Part shown: piece by piece, positions 40,147-51,745 of the stretch
How positions within the stretch are numbered: the first letter of the stretch is position 1
Layout of the letters: each line of letters begins with the position of its first letter
DNA from: Methylibium rhizosphaerae
GTDB taxonomy: Bacteria; Pseudomonadota; Gammaproteobacteria; Burkholderiales; Burkholderiaceae_C
DNA length: 64,000 nt
Assembly: GCF_006386545.1 (NCBI RefSeq)
Contig: NZ_SWAR01000012.1
Location: 62,001-126,000 of the forward strand
Direction: 5' to 3'
Translations under genes and position numbers: made by a program
Notes under the pieces: generated by a model
Databases searched by the model: none
Told to the model about the DNA's origin: nothing
What the model saw: the letters and a program-made list of their open reading frames with translations, nothing else

Positions 40147-41709
40147 TCACTGCGATTCGAGCGAGATCTTTTCGATCTCGCCGACCCAGTGATCGGGTCC
40201 GGACTTGCCTTCGGCAAACGCGGACACCATGTCGAACACGGCGTCGGAGAAGCCGCCGACGTTCAGGACGTCGGCGCGCTCCTGCGCCTGCGTGGTGCCA
40301 TACGGCTGGATGTCGATGCACACCAGGCGCGCGTTCGGGTTGCGCTGCTTCAACGATTCCCACTCGCGCATGGTCTGCGTCGCGCCATGCCGCTTTGCAT
40401 CGACCCACGACTCGTTGTCCGACACGATGACCACCACGTCCACCAGCGCACGCTCACGGTTCAGCAGTGCCAGTGGTGCGCTGCAGCTGGTACCTCCGCC
40501 ACCGATGGAGGCCAGCGCCTGAGCGTTGGTCATCACCGAATCGCGCGGGTTCAGCGACAGCTTCACCACGTCCTGCTCGAACGGCAGCACGCGTGCGGCC
40601 GGGTTCTTGCGCAGCACGGCTGCCGCCACAAGAGCCGCCACGTCGATGCAGCGCACGCTCGAAGTCGCCGAACCGCGATGACCGGTGACTGCAGAGCTCA
40701 TCGAGCCTGACACGTCCGGGCACACGACCACACGGCCGGCAAAGCTCGGCACGTTGACCAGCGCGAGCTCCATGGCGTCCTGCAGCGCTTCACGCACAAC
40801 CGCCGGCACTTCGTCGCCTGCGACCTTGAACGCTGCCAGCAGCTGGTACGGCAGCACGCGGGCCTTGGCCACGGCGTGTGGGTCGCGCAGCTTCGCTGCG
40901 ATGGCGTCTGCCATGCCTTCGATCTCGAACACGCCGTGACGGGCAAAGGTGTTCAGGTTCTGACGCACCATCTGCCATGAACCGGCGCGGGCGATCTGGG
41001 CCCACTGCTCGCGGGTCAGCTCCAGTGCCGTCAGCATCTGGAATGGCACGTCCGGCAGCTCCCCGGTTCGCTCACGCTTGAAGCGCTCGAAACCTTGCGT
41101 GATCGGCGGCAGTGCCGCTTCATCGAAAGGCTTGCCGATCAACCACGCAAACCAGGCTGCGCGCCACGTCTGTGCAGGCTTCGGGTGAACCATCTTCACC
41201 ACGTCGGCCAGCGAAGGCGTGTTGCCCACAGAGGCGTTCAGCAACTGCTTCTCGCTCGCGCCCAGCAGCCACTGCTGCACCAGCTTCTTCGGGCGCGTAC
41301 CCAGCGACTTGCGGCCCACCGCGCCGCTGCGCACGACCTGCACGAAGTTGCGCAGCATCTTGCCGTTGTCGACCACGCGACCGAACACCTTGCCGAGCAG
41401 CTGCACATCGCGGACAGCCAGTGAAGCGGAGAGGACGGCCGGCATGTCCTTCATGTGACCTGCCTGACGCGCGTAGACCGCCGTCTTTGCCACGAAGGCG
41501 GGCTCGACCTCGCGCGCCAGTTGGTGCACGGTCTCGAGCTGGACTTCGGCCGTTGCGTAGAAGGTCTGGTTCATGCAGCCGGTCGCCGCCAGCTGTGCCA
41601 GGCGATGACGGGGTCCATAGGCGTAGGCCGCGGCCTGTTCGTGGTTGCTCGCATCGGCGGCAGGCAGCAGAACGCCCTTGAGCGTCTGGAAGAGTTGGGT
41701 GTTGACCAT
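40147..41709 (-). CDS. rsr: Ro60-like TROVE-domain protein Rsr
   Basis: The product is 520 aa, near the usual length. The N-terminal TROVE ring of helical repeats (about 10-315) includes GCMNQTFYATAEVQLETVHQLA and LPYQLLAAFKVAGDEVPAVVREALQDAMELAL. The C-terminal von Willebrand A domain has a complete MIDAS (PDVSGSMSS, Asp332). Rsr binds Y RNA on its outer face and misfolded or broken RNA in its ring, and with PNPase degrades structured RNA. GAGGGA precedes the ATG. A sigma-54 promoter lies 45 bp upstream and five Y RNAs follow. Confidence 0.93.
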   Translation of the reverse strand: MVNTQLFQTLKGVLLPAADASNHEQAAAYAYGPRHRLAQLAATGCMNQTFYATAEVQLETVHQLAREVEPAFVAKTAVYARQAGHMKDMPAVLSASLAVRDVQLLGKVFGRVVDNGKMLRNFVQVVRSGAVGRKSLGTRPKKLVQQWLLGASEKQLLNASVGNTPSLADVVKMVHPKPAQTWRAAWFAWLIGKPFDEAALPPITQGFERFKRERTGELPDVPFQMLTALELTREQWAQIARAGSWQMVRQNLNTFARHGVFEIEGMADAIAAKLRDPHAVAKARVLPYQLLAAFKVAGDEVPAVVREALQDAMELALVNVPSFAGRVVVCPDVSGSMSSAVTGHRGSATSSVRCIDVAALVAAAVLRKNPAARVLPFEQDVVKLSLNPRDSVMTNAQALASIGGGGTSCSAPLALLNRERALVDVVVIVSDNESWVDAKRHGATQTMREWESLKQRNPNARLVCIDIQPYGTTQAQERADVLNVGGFSDAVFDMVSAFAEGKSGPDHWVGEIEKISLESQ

Positions 41710-41733
41710 GTTTCTTTCCCTCGTGCATTCAAC
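41701..41733 (-). promoter_or_regulatory. Possible Y-like stem over the rsr start codon
   Basis: In the rsr leader GUUGA (41733-41729) can pair with UCAAC inside codons 2-3 (41705-41701), enclosing the ribosome site and the AUG. GA-AUGC follows on the 5' strand, as in the Y RNAs, and UGG precedes on the 3' strand. This may let Rsr bind and repress its own message. The stem is short, so chance is possible. Confidence 0.3.
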
Positions 41734-41753
41734 TTTGTTGTGCTGCCTGTATC

Positions 41754-41768
41754 GCAATGCGTGTGCCA
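41754..41768 (-). promoter_or_regulatory. Sigma-54 promoter of the rsr-rtcB operon
   Basis: On the minus strand the sequence reads TGGCAC, ACGCA, TTGC, an excellent match to the -24/-12 consensus (TGGCAC-N5-TTGC). Transcription would start near 41742, giving a leader of about 33 bases before the rsr ATG. It faces away from rtcR, whose product is a sigma-54 activator. Confidence 0.88.
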
Positions 41769-41827
41769 GCTCCGGTGTTCGCTGCAATGGAGCGGTAACT
41801 TGTTGTCGTGTAAGGATTTTTCGCGAC

Positions 41828-41858
41828 GTGCTCCCGCTCGCCATGGGAGCGGGAGCAC
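41828..41858. promoter_or_regulatory. 31-bp palindrome, probable RtcR binding site
   Basis: GTGCTCCCGCTC and its exact complement flank GCCATGG. The centre lies about 100 bp upstream of the predicted sigma-54 start and about 55 bp upstream of the rtcR ATG, where an activator's upstream site is expected. No T-run follows, so it is not a terminator. Confidence 0.6.
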
Positions 41859-41898
41859 TGCCTGGCTAGAATCATTGCTAGGAAACTAGCTGCGCAGA

Positions 41899-43503
<1,605 letters not shown>

Positions 43504-43514
43504 CGGCCGGCCGT

Positions 43515-43531
43515 GCGCAAGTTGCTTGCGC
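43515..43531. terminator. Hairpin after rtcR (weak terminator candidate)
   Basis: GCGCAAG-TTG-CTTGCGC forms a perfect 7-bp stem 11 bases after the rtcR stop. There is no T-run, so factor-independent termination is doubtful. Confidence 0.35.
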
Positions 43532-43573
43532 TGGAACCGTTGCACAACGTAGCCTGCGCCCCTCGAACAAACC

Positions 43574-44812
43574 ATGCAGATCAAGGCGCGTCTCAACCTG
43601 GCATTGGCCCTGTGCTCGCTGGCAACCCTGGCGGCCGCGGGTATTGCCGTGCATTTCGACCTGCGCGAGCAGGCGCTGCGCGAAGTGCGGCGCGAGGCCG
43701 AGCTGCGCATGCGCGCCGCGCAGGCGGTGCGCCGCTACACCACCGAGCATGTGCGGGCGCTGGTGCCGGTGGACAGCGCCACCTTCCACCCGATCAGCGT
43801 GCCTTCGTTCGCCGCCACCACCACCATGCGCTACCTGCATGCCGGCTACCCCGGCGTGTCGTACCGCGAGGTGGCGCTCAACCCCACCAATCCGGCCAAC
43901 CTGGCCACCGGCGACGCGGCCGAGGTGGTGCAGGCCCTGCGCAAGGACGGCAGCGGCACCCTGCAGCGGGTCACCGGCGGGCCCGGCGAACAGGTGCTGC
44001 ACTTTGCGCAGGCCATCCGGGTGAACGACCCCGACTGCCTGGCCTGCCACGGCTCGGCGGCCACGGCGCCTTCGGCGCTGGTCATGCGCTACGGCATCGA
44101 CGGCGGCTTCGGCTGGAAGGTGGGCGAAGTGATCGGCGCGCAGATCGTCTCGATGCCCATGTCGCTGGCCTTCGAGCGCTCCAACGCCACCCTGCTGCGC
44201 TTCCTGGCCGGCGCCGTGACCGTGATCTCGGTGATGTTCGTCGTGCTCAACGTGATGCTGCGCCGCATGGTCATCAACCCGATGACCACGCGCATGGGCG
44301 CGCTCAAGCGCCTGGCCGCGGTGGACGCCCTCACCGGCGCCGTCAACCGGCGCGGCTTCAACAAGTTCCTCGGCGGCCACCTGCGGCGGGCGCGCGAGCA
44401 GGGCACGCCGCTGTCGGTGGTGATGATCGACCTCGACCACTTCAAGCAGGTCAACGACCGCTTCGGCCATGCCGCTGGCGATGCGGCGCTGCGCGAGCTG
44501 GTCAGGCGGGTGCGCTCGCGCAGCCGCGGGCGCGACGTGCTCGGCCGCCTGGGCGGCGAGGAGTTCGCCCTGGTGCTGCCCAACACCGCATTGCCCGATG
44601 CGCTCAGCGCCGCGAAGGCCGTGCTGGCCGAGGTGACCGACCCGCCGTTCGAGGGCGTGGGCCAGATCACCGCGAGCCTGGGCGTGGCGCAGTGGAACGG
44701 CAGCGAGTCGCTGTCGCAGCTGCTGGAGCGCGCCGACGCGGCGCTGTACGCCGCCAAGCACAAGGGCCGCGCGCGCATCGAATGCGCCGAGGTTCCCGTC
44801 CCGGCGGGCTGA
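43574..44812 (+). CDS. Diguanylate cyclase with periplasmic DUF3365-like CxxCH sensor
   Basis: The product is 412 aa. A membrane helix at 7-25 and another at about 210-230 bracket a periplasmic domain with Cys155-LA-Cys158-His159 (CLACHGS), a c-type heme site as in DUF3365/Tll0287-like sensors. The cytoplasmic GGDEF domain has LTGAVNRRGFN, IDLDHFKQVND and an intact GGEEF (327-331). The inhibitory I-site is Arg318-x-x-Asp321. Predicted: a redox- or ligand-controlled cyclase making c-di-GMP. Confidence 0.88.
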   Translation: MQIKARLNLALALCSLATLAAAGIAVHFDLREQALREVRREAELRMRAAQAVRRYTTEHVRALVPVDSATFHPISVPSFAATTTMRYLHAGYPGVSYREVALNPTNPANLATGDAAEVVQALRKDGSGTLQRVTGGPGEQVLHFAQAIRVNDPDCLACHGSAATAPSALVMRYGIDGGFGWKVGEVIGAQIVSMPMSLAFERSNATLLRFLAGAVTVISVMFVVLNVMLRRMVINPMTTRMGALKRLAAVDALTGAVNRRGFNKFLGGHLRRAREQGTPLSVVMIDLDHFKQVNDRFGHAAGDAALRELVRRVRSRSRGRDVLGRLGGEEFALVLPNTALPDALSAAKAVLAEVTDPPFEGVGQITASLGVAQWNGSESLSQLLERADAALYAAKHKGRARIECAEVPVPAG

Positions 44813-44861
44813 GGCGCCGCTACCATCGCCGCCCATATCAACACCAGCGAGGGCAGGGGCG

Positions 44862-47800
44862 ATGGCACAACAGGCGAGACCCGACTACATCTACTCCGGC
44901 GGCAACGTGCTCATGCACTCGCCGCTGTCGCTCGGCGAGTCCGAGATGTACGGCTTCTTCGTGCGCGGCGACCGCGCGAAGCTGCAGCGCTCGGTGGACG
45001 AGACGCTCAACACCGCGGCTGCCGGGCGCATGCACTTCCAGGTGCTGTCGCCCTTCGTGCTGCTCACCTTCACCAGGGTGGGCCATGCGCAGTCCACCCA
45101 CCCGCGCGACGCGGCCAAGGGCTGGGGCATCGAGACCGACATCGTGACCTGGGTGATGGTGGGCCAGGTGCTGCCGGGGCAGACCCGGATCAACCACATC
45201 TACATCTGGCCGTGCCACATCTTCGTGGACGACACCATGGCGCTCATCAACGGGCGCGAGCTCTACGGCTACCCGAAGTACGGCTGCGAGTACACGATGC
45301 CCGCACCGGGGGAGGCGCCGCGCAGCTTCAGCCTCGCCGCCAAGGGCTTCCAGCCCTTCAGCCCCGAGACGCAGCTCGCCATGCACCCGCTGCTGGCGGT
45401 GGAGGCGACCGACACCTCCCGGCCGCACCAGCCGCTCAAGGGTTGGGAAAGCTTCGTCAGGCAGCTGGTCGAGCTGCTGTCCAGCGAAGCCGATGCGCTC
45501 GACCTCGACGCCGCCGGCTGGGAGCAGGTGGCGCAGGCCTTCCTGAAGCCGCAGCTCGACCAGATCTTCCTGAAGCAGTTTCCCGACAGCGCGGGCGAGA
45601 AGGCCGTCTACCAGGGCATCGTCAGCGCCCCGGCGGTGGTGAACAAGCTGCACAGCGTGGAACTGCTGGGCTGGCAGTATCAGCTCACGCTGCAGCCCTT
45701 CGCCAGCTTCCCGCTGGCCGACACCCTGGGCCTGGCGCCCGGCGCGCAGCCAGCCATCCTGCCCTTCCACCTCACGATGGACTTCGAGGTCACCCAGGGC
45801 GAGGAGCTGGTCGACAACTCGACGATCGCCCCGAAGAAGATCGCCATCCTGGGCGGCGGCGTGGGCGCCATGACCGCCGCCTTCTGGCTGACCGACCAGC
45901 CCGGCTGGCAAAACCGCTACGAGATCACGCTCTACCAGATGGGCTGGCGCGTGGGCGGCAAGGGCGCGAGCGGCCGCAATGCCGCGCTGGGCCAGCGCAT
46001 CGAAGAGCACGGCCTGCACATCTGGTTCGGCTTCTACGACAACGCCTTCAACACCATCCAGAAGGCCTACGACCTGCTGCAGCGCCCGCCCGGCGCGCCG
46101 CTGGCCAGCTGGACCGACGCCTTCAAGCCGCAGCACTTCATCACGCTGACGGAGTTCGTGCAGGGCCAGTGGAAGACCTGGCCGATCGACACGCCCATCA
46201 AGCCCGGAACGCCCGGCCAGGGCACCGAAAGCGTGGGCCCCTGGGCCATGGCCAGCACGCTGTATGCGTGGATCCAGTCATGGCTGGGCCAGCTCAAGGA
46301 CGCGGCCGCGTTCACCGAGCCGCGGCCGCTCACGCCGCCCGACCAGGAACACGAGGGCTGGCTGCACGGCCTCGCCCGGCACGTGGAGCAGGACGTCGAA
46401 CACCTCGCCGCCGACGTGGAACATGCGGCCCAGGCCCTGGTGCAGTTCAGCCAGGCGCTGGCAGAGGACGCACGCAGCCACGACGCCGAGCACCATGAGC
46501 TGATGCATGCGGCGCTGCAGTCGCTGCGCGGCTGGCTGCACGATGCGGTGGCGGCCGAAGGCGCAGGCGACGACCTGCGCCGCCTGTACATCGTGATCGA
46601 CCTCGCCTGCACCGCGCTCATCGGCATGTTCGAGGACCGCGTCTTCACCCGGGGCTTCGACGTCATCAACGACATCGACTTCTACGACTGGCTCACCCGG
46701 CACGGCGCCAACGAGAAGCTCACCGTGCACTCTGCGCCGGTGCGCGGCTTCTACGACCTGGTGTTCGCCTACGAGAACGGCGACTTCGAGCGGCCCAACA
46801 TCGAGGCCGGCACCATGCTGCGCGGCATGCTGCGGGTGGCGGTGGCCTACCACGGCGGCATCATGTGGGAGATGCAGGCCGGCATGGGCGACACGGTGTT
46901 CACGCCGCTGTACCAGGTGCTCAAGTCGCGCGGCGTGCAGTTCAGGTTCTTCCACAAGGTCGAGGAGCTGGTGCCCGCGGCCGACGGCAGCAACCTGGTC
47001 GACCAGGTGCGCCTCACGCAGCAGGCCGCCGTGACCGGCGGTGCCGGCCACTACCACCCGCTGGTCAACGTGAAGGGCCTGGCCTGCTGGCCCAGCGGGC
47101 CCGACTACGCGCAGATCGTGCCGGAGCAGGCCGCGCTGCTGCAGCAGCACGACGTGAACCTGGAGTCGAACTGGAGCAACTGGCCGCAGCTCTATGCGCA
47201 GCACTTCGGCCAGCCGCTGCCCACGCTGACGCTGCAACGAGGGGTCGACTTCGATCTCGTCGTGTTCGGCATCTCGGCCGACGGCGTGAAGGACCTCTGC
47301 CCGCAGCTGGTGGCCCGCAGTCCGGCGCTGCAAACCATGGGCGAGAAGATCAGGACGGTGGCCACCCAGGCCTACCAGGTGTGGATCGACTGCGACCTCG
47401 AAGCCATGGGCTGGACGAGCTTCGGCGCCAACCGCCAGGAGCCGGTGCTCAGCGGCTTCGTCGAACCCTTCGACACCTGGGCGCCGATGGACCAGCTGCT
47501 GCAGCGTGAAGCCTGGCCGCCGGCGCAGACGCAGCCGAAGAACGTGTCGTACTTCTGCAGCGCGCTGCCCATCAACGACTACCCGCCGTACAGCGACCAC
47601 GGTTTTCCGGCGCGTTGCGCGGCGGCGGTCAAGCAGTCGGCGATCGACCAGCTCGAGACCCGGATCGGCGCGCTGTGGCCCGGAGTGGCCGGCAGCGGCG
47701 GCTTCCGGTGGGGCTGCCTCGTCGACCCGGAACAGGGCAGCGGCACGCAACGCTTCGGCCGCCAGTATTGGCGCGCCAACGTCGACCCGTCGGAGCGCTA

Positions 47801-47999
47801 CGTGCTGTCGGTGGTGGGCAGCAGCGCCTGCCGGCTTACGACCGATGGCTCGGGCTTCGCGAACCTCTACCTCACCGGCGACTGGATCCGCACCGGCCTG
47901 AACGCCGGCTGCGTGGAGGCGGCGGTGATGGCCGGCATGCAGACCTCGCGGGCCATCAGCGGGTGGCCGAAGGTGATCCGCGGCGAAAGCGACTTCTGA
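44862..47999 (+). CDS. Acetoacetate-decarboxylase-like/FAD-dependent oxidoreductase fusion
   Basis: The product is 1045 aa. Residues 1-310 resemble the acetoacetate decarboxylase fold ([31 protein letters not shown]). From about 325 the protein is an NAD(P)/FAD-binding amine-oxidase or desaturase type: [17 protein letters not shown] at 329-345, [29 protein letters not shown], and a late FAD segment [26 protein letters not shown] helical, His/Glu-rich insertion lies at about 500-565. No signal peptide. The reaction is unknown; the halves suggest successive steps on one substrate. Confidence 0.75.
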   Translation: MAQQARPDYIYSGGNVLMHSPLSLGESEMYGFFVRGDRAKLQRSVDETLNTAAAGRMHFQVLSPFVLLTFTRVGHAQSTHPRDAAKGWGIETDIVTWVMVGQVLPGQTRINHIYIWPCHIFVDDTMALINGRELYGYPKYGCEYTMPAPGEAPRSFSLAAKGFQPFSPETQLAMHPLLAVEATDTSRPHQPLKGWESFVRQLVELLSSEADALDLDAAGWEQVAQAFLKPQLDQIFLKQFPDSAGEKAVYQGIVSAPAVVNKLHSVELLGWQYQLTLQPFASFPLADTLGLAPGAQPAILPFHLTMDFEVTQGEELVDNSTIAPKKIAILGGGVGAMTAAFWLTDQPGWQNRYEITLYQMGWRVGGKGASGRNAALGQRIEEHGLHIWFGFYDNAFNTIQKAYDLLQRPPGAPLASWTDAFKPQHFITLTEFVQGQWKTWPIDTPIKPGTPGQGTESVGPWAMASTLYAWIQSWLGQLKDAAAFTEPRPLTPPDQEHEGWLHGLARHVEQDVEHLAADVEHAAQALVQFSQALAEDARSHDAEHHELMHAALQSLRGWLHDAVAAEGAGDDLRRLYIVIDLACTALIGMFEDRVFTRGFDVINDIDFYDWLTRHGANEKLTVHSAPVRGFYDLVFAYENGDFERPNIEAGTMLRGMLRVAVAYHGGIMWEMQAGMGDTVFTPLYQVLKSRGVQFRFFHKVEELVPAADGSNLVDQVRLTQQAAVTGGAGHYHPLVNVKGLACWPSGPDYAQIVPEQAALLQQHDVNLESNWSNWPQLYAQHFGQPLPTLTLQRGVDFDLVVFGISADGVKDLCPQLVARSPALQTMGEKIRTVATQAYQVWIDCDLEAMGWTSFGANRQEPVLSGFVEPFDTWAPMDQLLQREAWPPAQTQPKNVSYFCSALPINDYPPYSDHGFPARCAAAVKQSAIDQLETRIGALWPGVAGSGGFRWGCLVDPEQGSGTQRFGRQYWRANVDPSERYVLSVVGSSACRLTTDGSGFANLYLTGDWIRTGLNAGCVEAAVMAGMQTSRAISGWPKVIRGESDF

Positions 48000-48069
48000 G
48001 GTAGCCGGCCAGAACCCGGTTCACGCGGCGGCTCGGTATGCTGCGCCCTTCCTTGCCGGAGGACGCGCC

Positions 48070-49395
48070 ATGCCGATGCCCCACCCGTTCGCGATGCTGC
48101 TGGCCGGTGCCGTGGCCCTGGGGGCTGCATTGCGGGCCGCGGCGTCCGAAGACACGGCGCGCGACTGGCTGCAGACCAACGCCCGGCCGATGGCCGCCAC
48201 GAGCGCCGAGGCCATCGACGACGCCGCGCTCGAGGCCTTCGGCGCCGCCGTGGGCGATGCCCGGGTGGTGGGCCTGGGCGAGCAGACGCACGGCGGCCGC
48301 CAGGAGTTCGAGCTGAAGCTGCGGCTGCTGCGCTACCTGCACGAGCGCCGCGGCTTCGACGTGCTGCTCATCGAAAGCGGCCTGTTCGACGTGGACCAGG
48401 TGACCCGCGCGGTGGCCCGCGGCGAGGGCAGCCTCGATGCGCTGGCGCCGGGCAGGCTGTTCTACATGTACTCGAAGAGCGACGCCGGCCGCGAGCTGCT
48501 GCGCTACCTGGACGAGCGCCGCCGGGCGCCGCGCCCGCTCGCGGTGGCCGGCTTCGACAGCCAGCTCACCGGCGAAGCCAGCCAGCGGTCGCTGCTGCGC
48601 GGCCTGCGCCGCCAGCTTGCGGCCCGCGACGCGCGCGCCGCCCGCAACATCGACTGGCCGCTGGTGGAGCGGCTGGGCGAGCGGCTGTTCAAGCTCGATC
48701 GCGAAGCCCCCGCCGCCGAGGAACGCCGCCGCTTCGATGCGGCGCTCGCCGCGCTGCACCGTGCGCTGTGCCGCCCCAGCCGAACCGATGCCGGCACCAT
48801 GCTCTGGTGCCGCAGCGTGGCTGGCCTGCAGGCGCAGGCGCGCACCGTGTGGGACGGCGACTACCAGCGCGACCATGCGATGGCGGACAACCTGCTGTGG
48901 CTGACCGAAGAGGTGTACGCCGGCCGCAAGGTGGTGGTGTGGGGCCACATCGCGCATCTCGGCCGCGGGCTGCAGCGCGATGCGCAGCATCGCCTGGCCG
49001 GCGCCATCGTCGGCGAGCGGCTGGGCCGCGCCTACTACGCGCTCAACACCACCGCCTTCGAAGGCCGCTGGCTCGACGACGCGAGCGGCCAGGTGCGCGA
49101 GGTGCCGCCCGCGGCGCCCGGCAGCCTGGAGGCCGTGCTGGCCTGGGATGTGTGCACCCCGCTCGCCGAGTACGGCGATCGACCCTCCGGGAGGTGCGGG
49201 CGGCCCGGCACGGCGGCCCCGTTCATCTTCGTGAACGCGCCGCGCGGGGTGGTGCCGGGGCTGGCCGCCATGCCGGCGCGCGCCATCGACTTCGGGCCGG
49301 TGGCGCTGCCGGGCATCGCTGCCAACGGCCTGGGCCCTCACTGGGACGGCGTCTTCTACATCCGTACCATGGCGCCGGTGACCCTGGTGCGCTGA
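48070..49395 (+). CDS. Erythromycin-esterase-like exported protein
   Basis: The product is 441 aa with a signal peptide (cleavage near LRAAASED). The erythromycin esterase family is recognised by [36 protein letters not shown], the central [12 protein letters not shown] and [13 protein letters not shown] with the active-site His. Members hydrolyse macrolides or other lactones; an antibiotic role is not implied. Residues about 360-384 ([13 protein letters not shown] onwards) are encoded by a copy of the dispersed 87-bp repeat, inserted in frame. Confidence 0.8.
   Translation: MPMPHPFAMLLAGAVALGAALRAAASEDTARDWLQTNARPMAATSAEAIDDAALEAFGAAVGDARVVGLGEQTHGGRQEFELKLRLLRYLHERRGFDVLLIESGLFDVDQVTRAVARGEGSLDALAPGRLFYMYSKSDAGRELLRYLDERRRAPRPLAVAGFDSQLTGEASQRSLLRGLRRQLAARDARAARNIDWPLVERLGERLFKLDREAPAAEERRRFDAALAALHRALCRPSRTDAGTMLWCRSVAGLQAQARTVWDGDYQRDHAMADNLLWLTEEVYAGRKVVVWGHIAHLGRGLQRDAQHRLAGAIVGERLGRAYYALNTTAFEGRWLDDASGQVREVPPAAPGSLEAVLAWDVCTPLAEYGDRPSGRCGRPGTAAPFIFVNAPRGVVPGLAAMPARAIDFGPVALPGIAANGLGPHWDGVFYIRTMAPVTLVR
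49145..49219 (+). repeat. In-frame copy of the 87-bp dispersed repeat inside a gene
   Basis: The stretch matches the units of the tandem array at 58021-58623, in the same orientation, from GGGATGTGTGCACC to GGCGGCCC. It is 12 bases shorter in the middle, giving 75 bases (25 codons), so the reading frame is kept. Confidence 0.85.
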
Positions 49396-49471
49396 GGCTC
49401 AGCGACAGCCACGGGCCGAAACGCTAGCATCGCCCGCTTGTCCACCCCAGGCCGGCCGGCCCGTGACGACC

Positions 49472-51355
49472 ATGATCTCTCGCCGCCACCTGCTGGCGGG
49501 CTCCGCTCTCGCGCCGCTCGCCGCGGCCGGCCGGGCCCAGGCCGCGTCGCCGAATGAACTGACGCAGCTGCTCGACAGCGTGCTGCAGCGGGCGCTGGCG
49601 CTGCTGCCGCAGCTGCTCACCAGCGCCGGCCTCGACACCGGCCCCAACGCCGCTGCGCGCAGCCTGCTGAACGACCGCTCGCCCGATGCGCGCGCGCGCA
49701 TGCGCCGCCTGTTCGAGGACATGAAGGCCGGGCTCGGGCGTTTCGACCCGGCGCGGCTGCAGGGCATGGACTGGATCAACCACCAGTCGGCGCTCTACCT
49801 CGCCGACACCACGCTCGCGGCCTACGACTTCGGCTTCGGCGACCCGGACGTCGGCCCGTCCATCCCCTACGTGGTGTCGCAGCTGAGCGGCTCGTACCGC
49901 GCCATCCCCGGCTTCCTTGCGAGCCTGCACCCGGTGGCCGACCGGGCCGATGCCGAGGCCTACCTGGCGCGCCTCTCGGCCTTTGCGTTGGTGCTCGACC
50001 ACGAGACCGAATGGGCCCGCAGCGACCACGCGCGCGGCGCGGTGCCGCCCGACTTCGTGCTGCGCACGGCGCTGCGCCAGTTCGAGGCGATGCTCGCGCC
50101 GGCACCGGCGGCTTCGGAGCTGGTGACGGCGCTGGTGCGGCGCACCCGGGCCGCCGGCATCGAAGGCGACTGGGAGACGCGCGCGGCGCGCATCGTCGAA
50201 GCCGAGGTGTACCCGGCGCTGCGGCGGCAGGCCGACCTGCTGCAGGGAGCGCTGGAGAAGGCGCCCACCGCGGCCGGTGTGTGGCGTCTGCCCGAGGGCG
50301 AGCGCTTCTACCGCCACGCCGTGCGCGCGGCCACCACCACGGCGCTGTCCGGCGACGAGATCCATCGCCTGGGCCTGGAGCTGGTGAAGCGCTTCAGCTC
50401 GTCGGCCGATGCCATCCTGCGCAGCCGGGGCCTCACCCGCGGCACGGTGGCCGAGCGGCTGGCGGCGCTGCGCAAGGATCCGAAGCACCTGTACGCCGAC
50501 AGCGACGAGGGCCGCCGCGCCCTGCTCGCCGACCTGGAGCGCCGCATGGAAGAGATGCGCGAGCACCTGCCGCGCTTTTTCGGCCGGCTGCCGCAGGCGC
50601 CGGTGCGGGTGCAGCGCATGCCCACCGCCATCGAGGCCGGCGCGCCGGGCGCCACCTACCAGCCGGGCAGCCTGGACGGCAAGCGCCCCGGTCTCTTCGA
50701 GATCAACCTGCGCAACGTGGCCGAGTGGCCGCGCTTCGACCTGCCCACCCTCGTCTACCACGAGGCCCTGCCCGGCCACCACCTGCAGAACACGCTGCGC
50801 AACGAGGCCGAAGGCCTGCCGCTGCTGCGCCGCATGCCGCTGTTCTCGGGCTACCAGGAAGGCTGGGCCCTGTATGCCGAACAGCTGGCCGACGAGATGG
50901 GCGTGTACCGCCGTGACCCGCTCGGCCGCCTGGGCTACATGGCGTCGATGCTGTTCCGCGCCGCGCGGCTGGTGGTCGACTCGGGCCTGCACCACAAGCG
51001 CTGGACCCGCGACCAGGCAGTGGCCTACATGTCGGCCACGCTGGGCGACGCCCCTTCGGCCACCGTGCGCGAGGTGGAGCGCTACTGCGTGCAGCCGGCG
51101 CAGGCCTGCTGCTACATGCTGGGCTGGCGCACCTGGACGCAGGCACGCGCCAGCGCCCAGGCGGTGCAGGGCAGGCGCTTCGACCTCCGCGCCTTCCACG
51201 ATGCGGGGCTGCTCAACGCCGACATGCCGCTGGACCTGCTGACGCGGGTGCTGGAACGGTGGGCGCGGGCCGGAGGGCGTCCTGGGCATCGTGTGCCGGG
51301 ATCCGCAGCGCGCGCTTCGGCCACGCAGAGCGCGCCATGGCGGATGTCATCGTGA
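49472..51355 (+). CDS. DUF885-family exported protein (putative metallopeptidase)
   Basis: The product is 627 aa. A Tat-like signal (SRRHLLAGSALAPLAAAG, cleavage near AQAAS) precedes a largely helical body. The DUF885 hallmark HEALPGHHLQ at 430-439 (HExxPGHH) and EGWALYAEQLADEMG further on resemble a zinc-peptidase site. Family members are exported and thought to be peptidases. A GTG 9 bases upstream is an alternative start. The last 25 residues look non-conserved and overlap the next gene. Confidence 0.85.
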   Translation: MISRRHLLAGSALAPLAAAGRAQAASPNELTQLLDSVLQRALALLPQLLTSAGLDTGPNAAARSLLNDRSPDARARMRRLFEDMKAGLGRFDPARLQGMDWINHQSALYLADTTLAAYDFGFGDPDVGPSIPYVVSQLSGSYRAIPGFLASLHPVADRADAEAYLARLSAFALVLDHETEWARSDHARGAVPPDFVLRTALRQFEAMLAPAPAASELVTALVRRTRAAGIEGDWETRAARIVEAEVYPALRRQADLLQGALEKAPTAAGVWRLPEGERFYRHAVRAATTTALSGDEIHRLGLELVKRFSSSADAILRSRGLTRGTVAERLAALRKDPKHLYADSDEGRRALLADLERRMEEMREHLPRFFGRLPQAPVRVQRMPTAIEAGAPGATYQPGSLDGKRPGLFEINLRNVAEWPRFDLPTLVYHEALPGHHLQNTLRNEAEGLPLLRRMPLFSGYQEGWALYAEQLADEMGVYRRDPLGRLGYMASMLFRAARLVVDSGLHHKRWTRDQAVAYMSATLGDAPSATVREVERYCVQPAQACCYMLGWRTWTQARASAQAVQGRRFDLRAFHDAGLLNADMPLDLLTRVLERWARAGGRPGHRVPGSAARASATQSAPWRMSS

Positions 51356-51663
51356 GTCACTTTGAAGTACTCGGCGCTGCGCTTTCGATGGCGCTCACGG
51401 GCACGGGCGTGGTATGCCTCCTTGCGGGCTTCTTTGCGGTGGGGCGCCGTCTGGTGCTGAAGAATCCGCAGGGTGGCTTTGCTCAGCTTCGCTTGCCATT
51501 GCTCGCGTGGGAGTTGTTCTGCGCGGCCACCGTGACGGTGTTGCTCGTGCATTGGTTGACCAGGGTCACCCTCTGGGAGTTTGCATGTCTGCTGCTGGGC
51601 GTGGCCATTTCGACACCCGTGCTTGCAGGAGCCGGTCTGTTCGCGGCTGGCAGGAGGCGGTGA
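51337..51663 (+). CDS. Small membrane protein, 108 aa
   Basis: Three membrane helices are predicted (about 14-34, 50-70, 78-100), starting MADVIVSHFEVLGAALSM. It overlaps the DUF885 gene by 19 bases. Codon use is less GC-rich than in the genes before it, as in the next gene, so this pair may have been acquired. I do not recognise the family. Confidence 0.55.
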   Translation: MADVIVSHFEVLGAALSMALTGTGVVCLLAGFFAVGRRLVLKNPQGGFAQLRLPLLAWELFCAATVTVLLVHWLTRVTLWEFACLLLGVAISTPVLAGAGLFAAGRRR

Positions 51664-51745
51664 AAAGCATCCCATCCTGCCGCCCGAGCGCCGCCTCGAC
51701 CGCTTTTACATGCCGCCGTGACGAACCATCCTGTCCACACATCAC

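Noticed and set aside
39699-40217. A 172-codon minus-strand frame across the Y RNA array and the rsr end
   Set aside because: It is in a different frame from rsr and its sequence simply translates the tRNA-like repeats.
48070-49395. An active macrolide-resistance gene
   Set aside because: The family motif is present but these proteins are widespread in environmental bacteria, and the repeat insertion makes function uncertain; no resistance context is seen.
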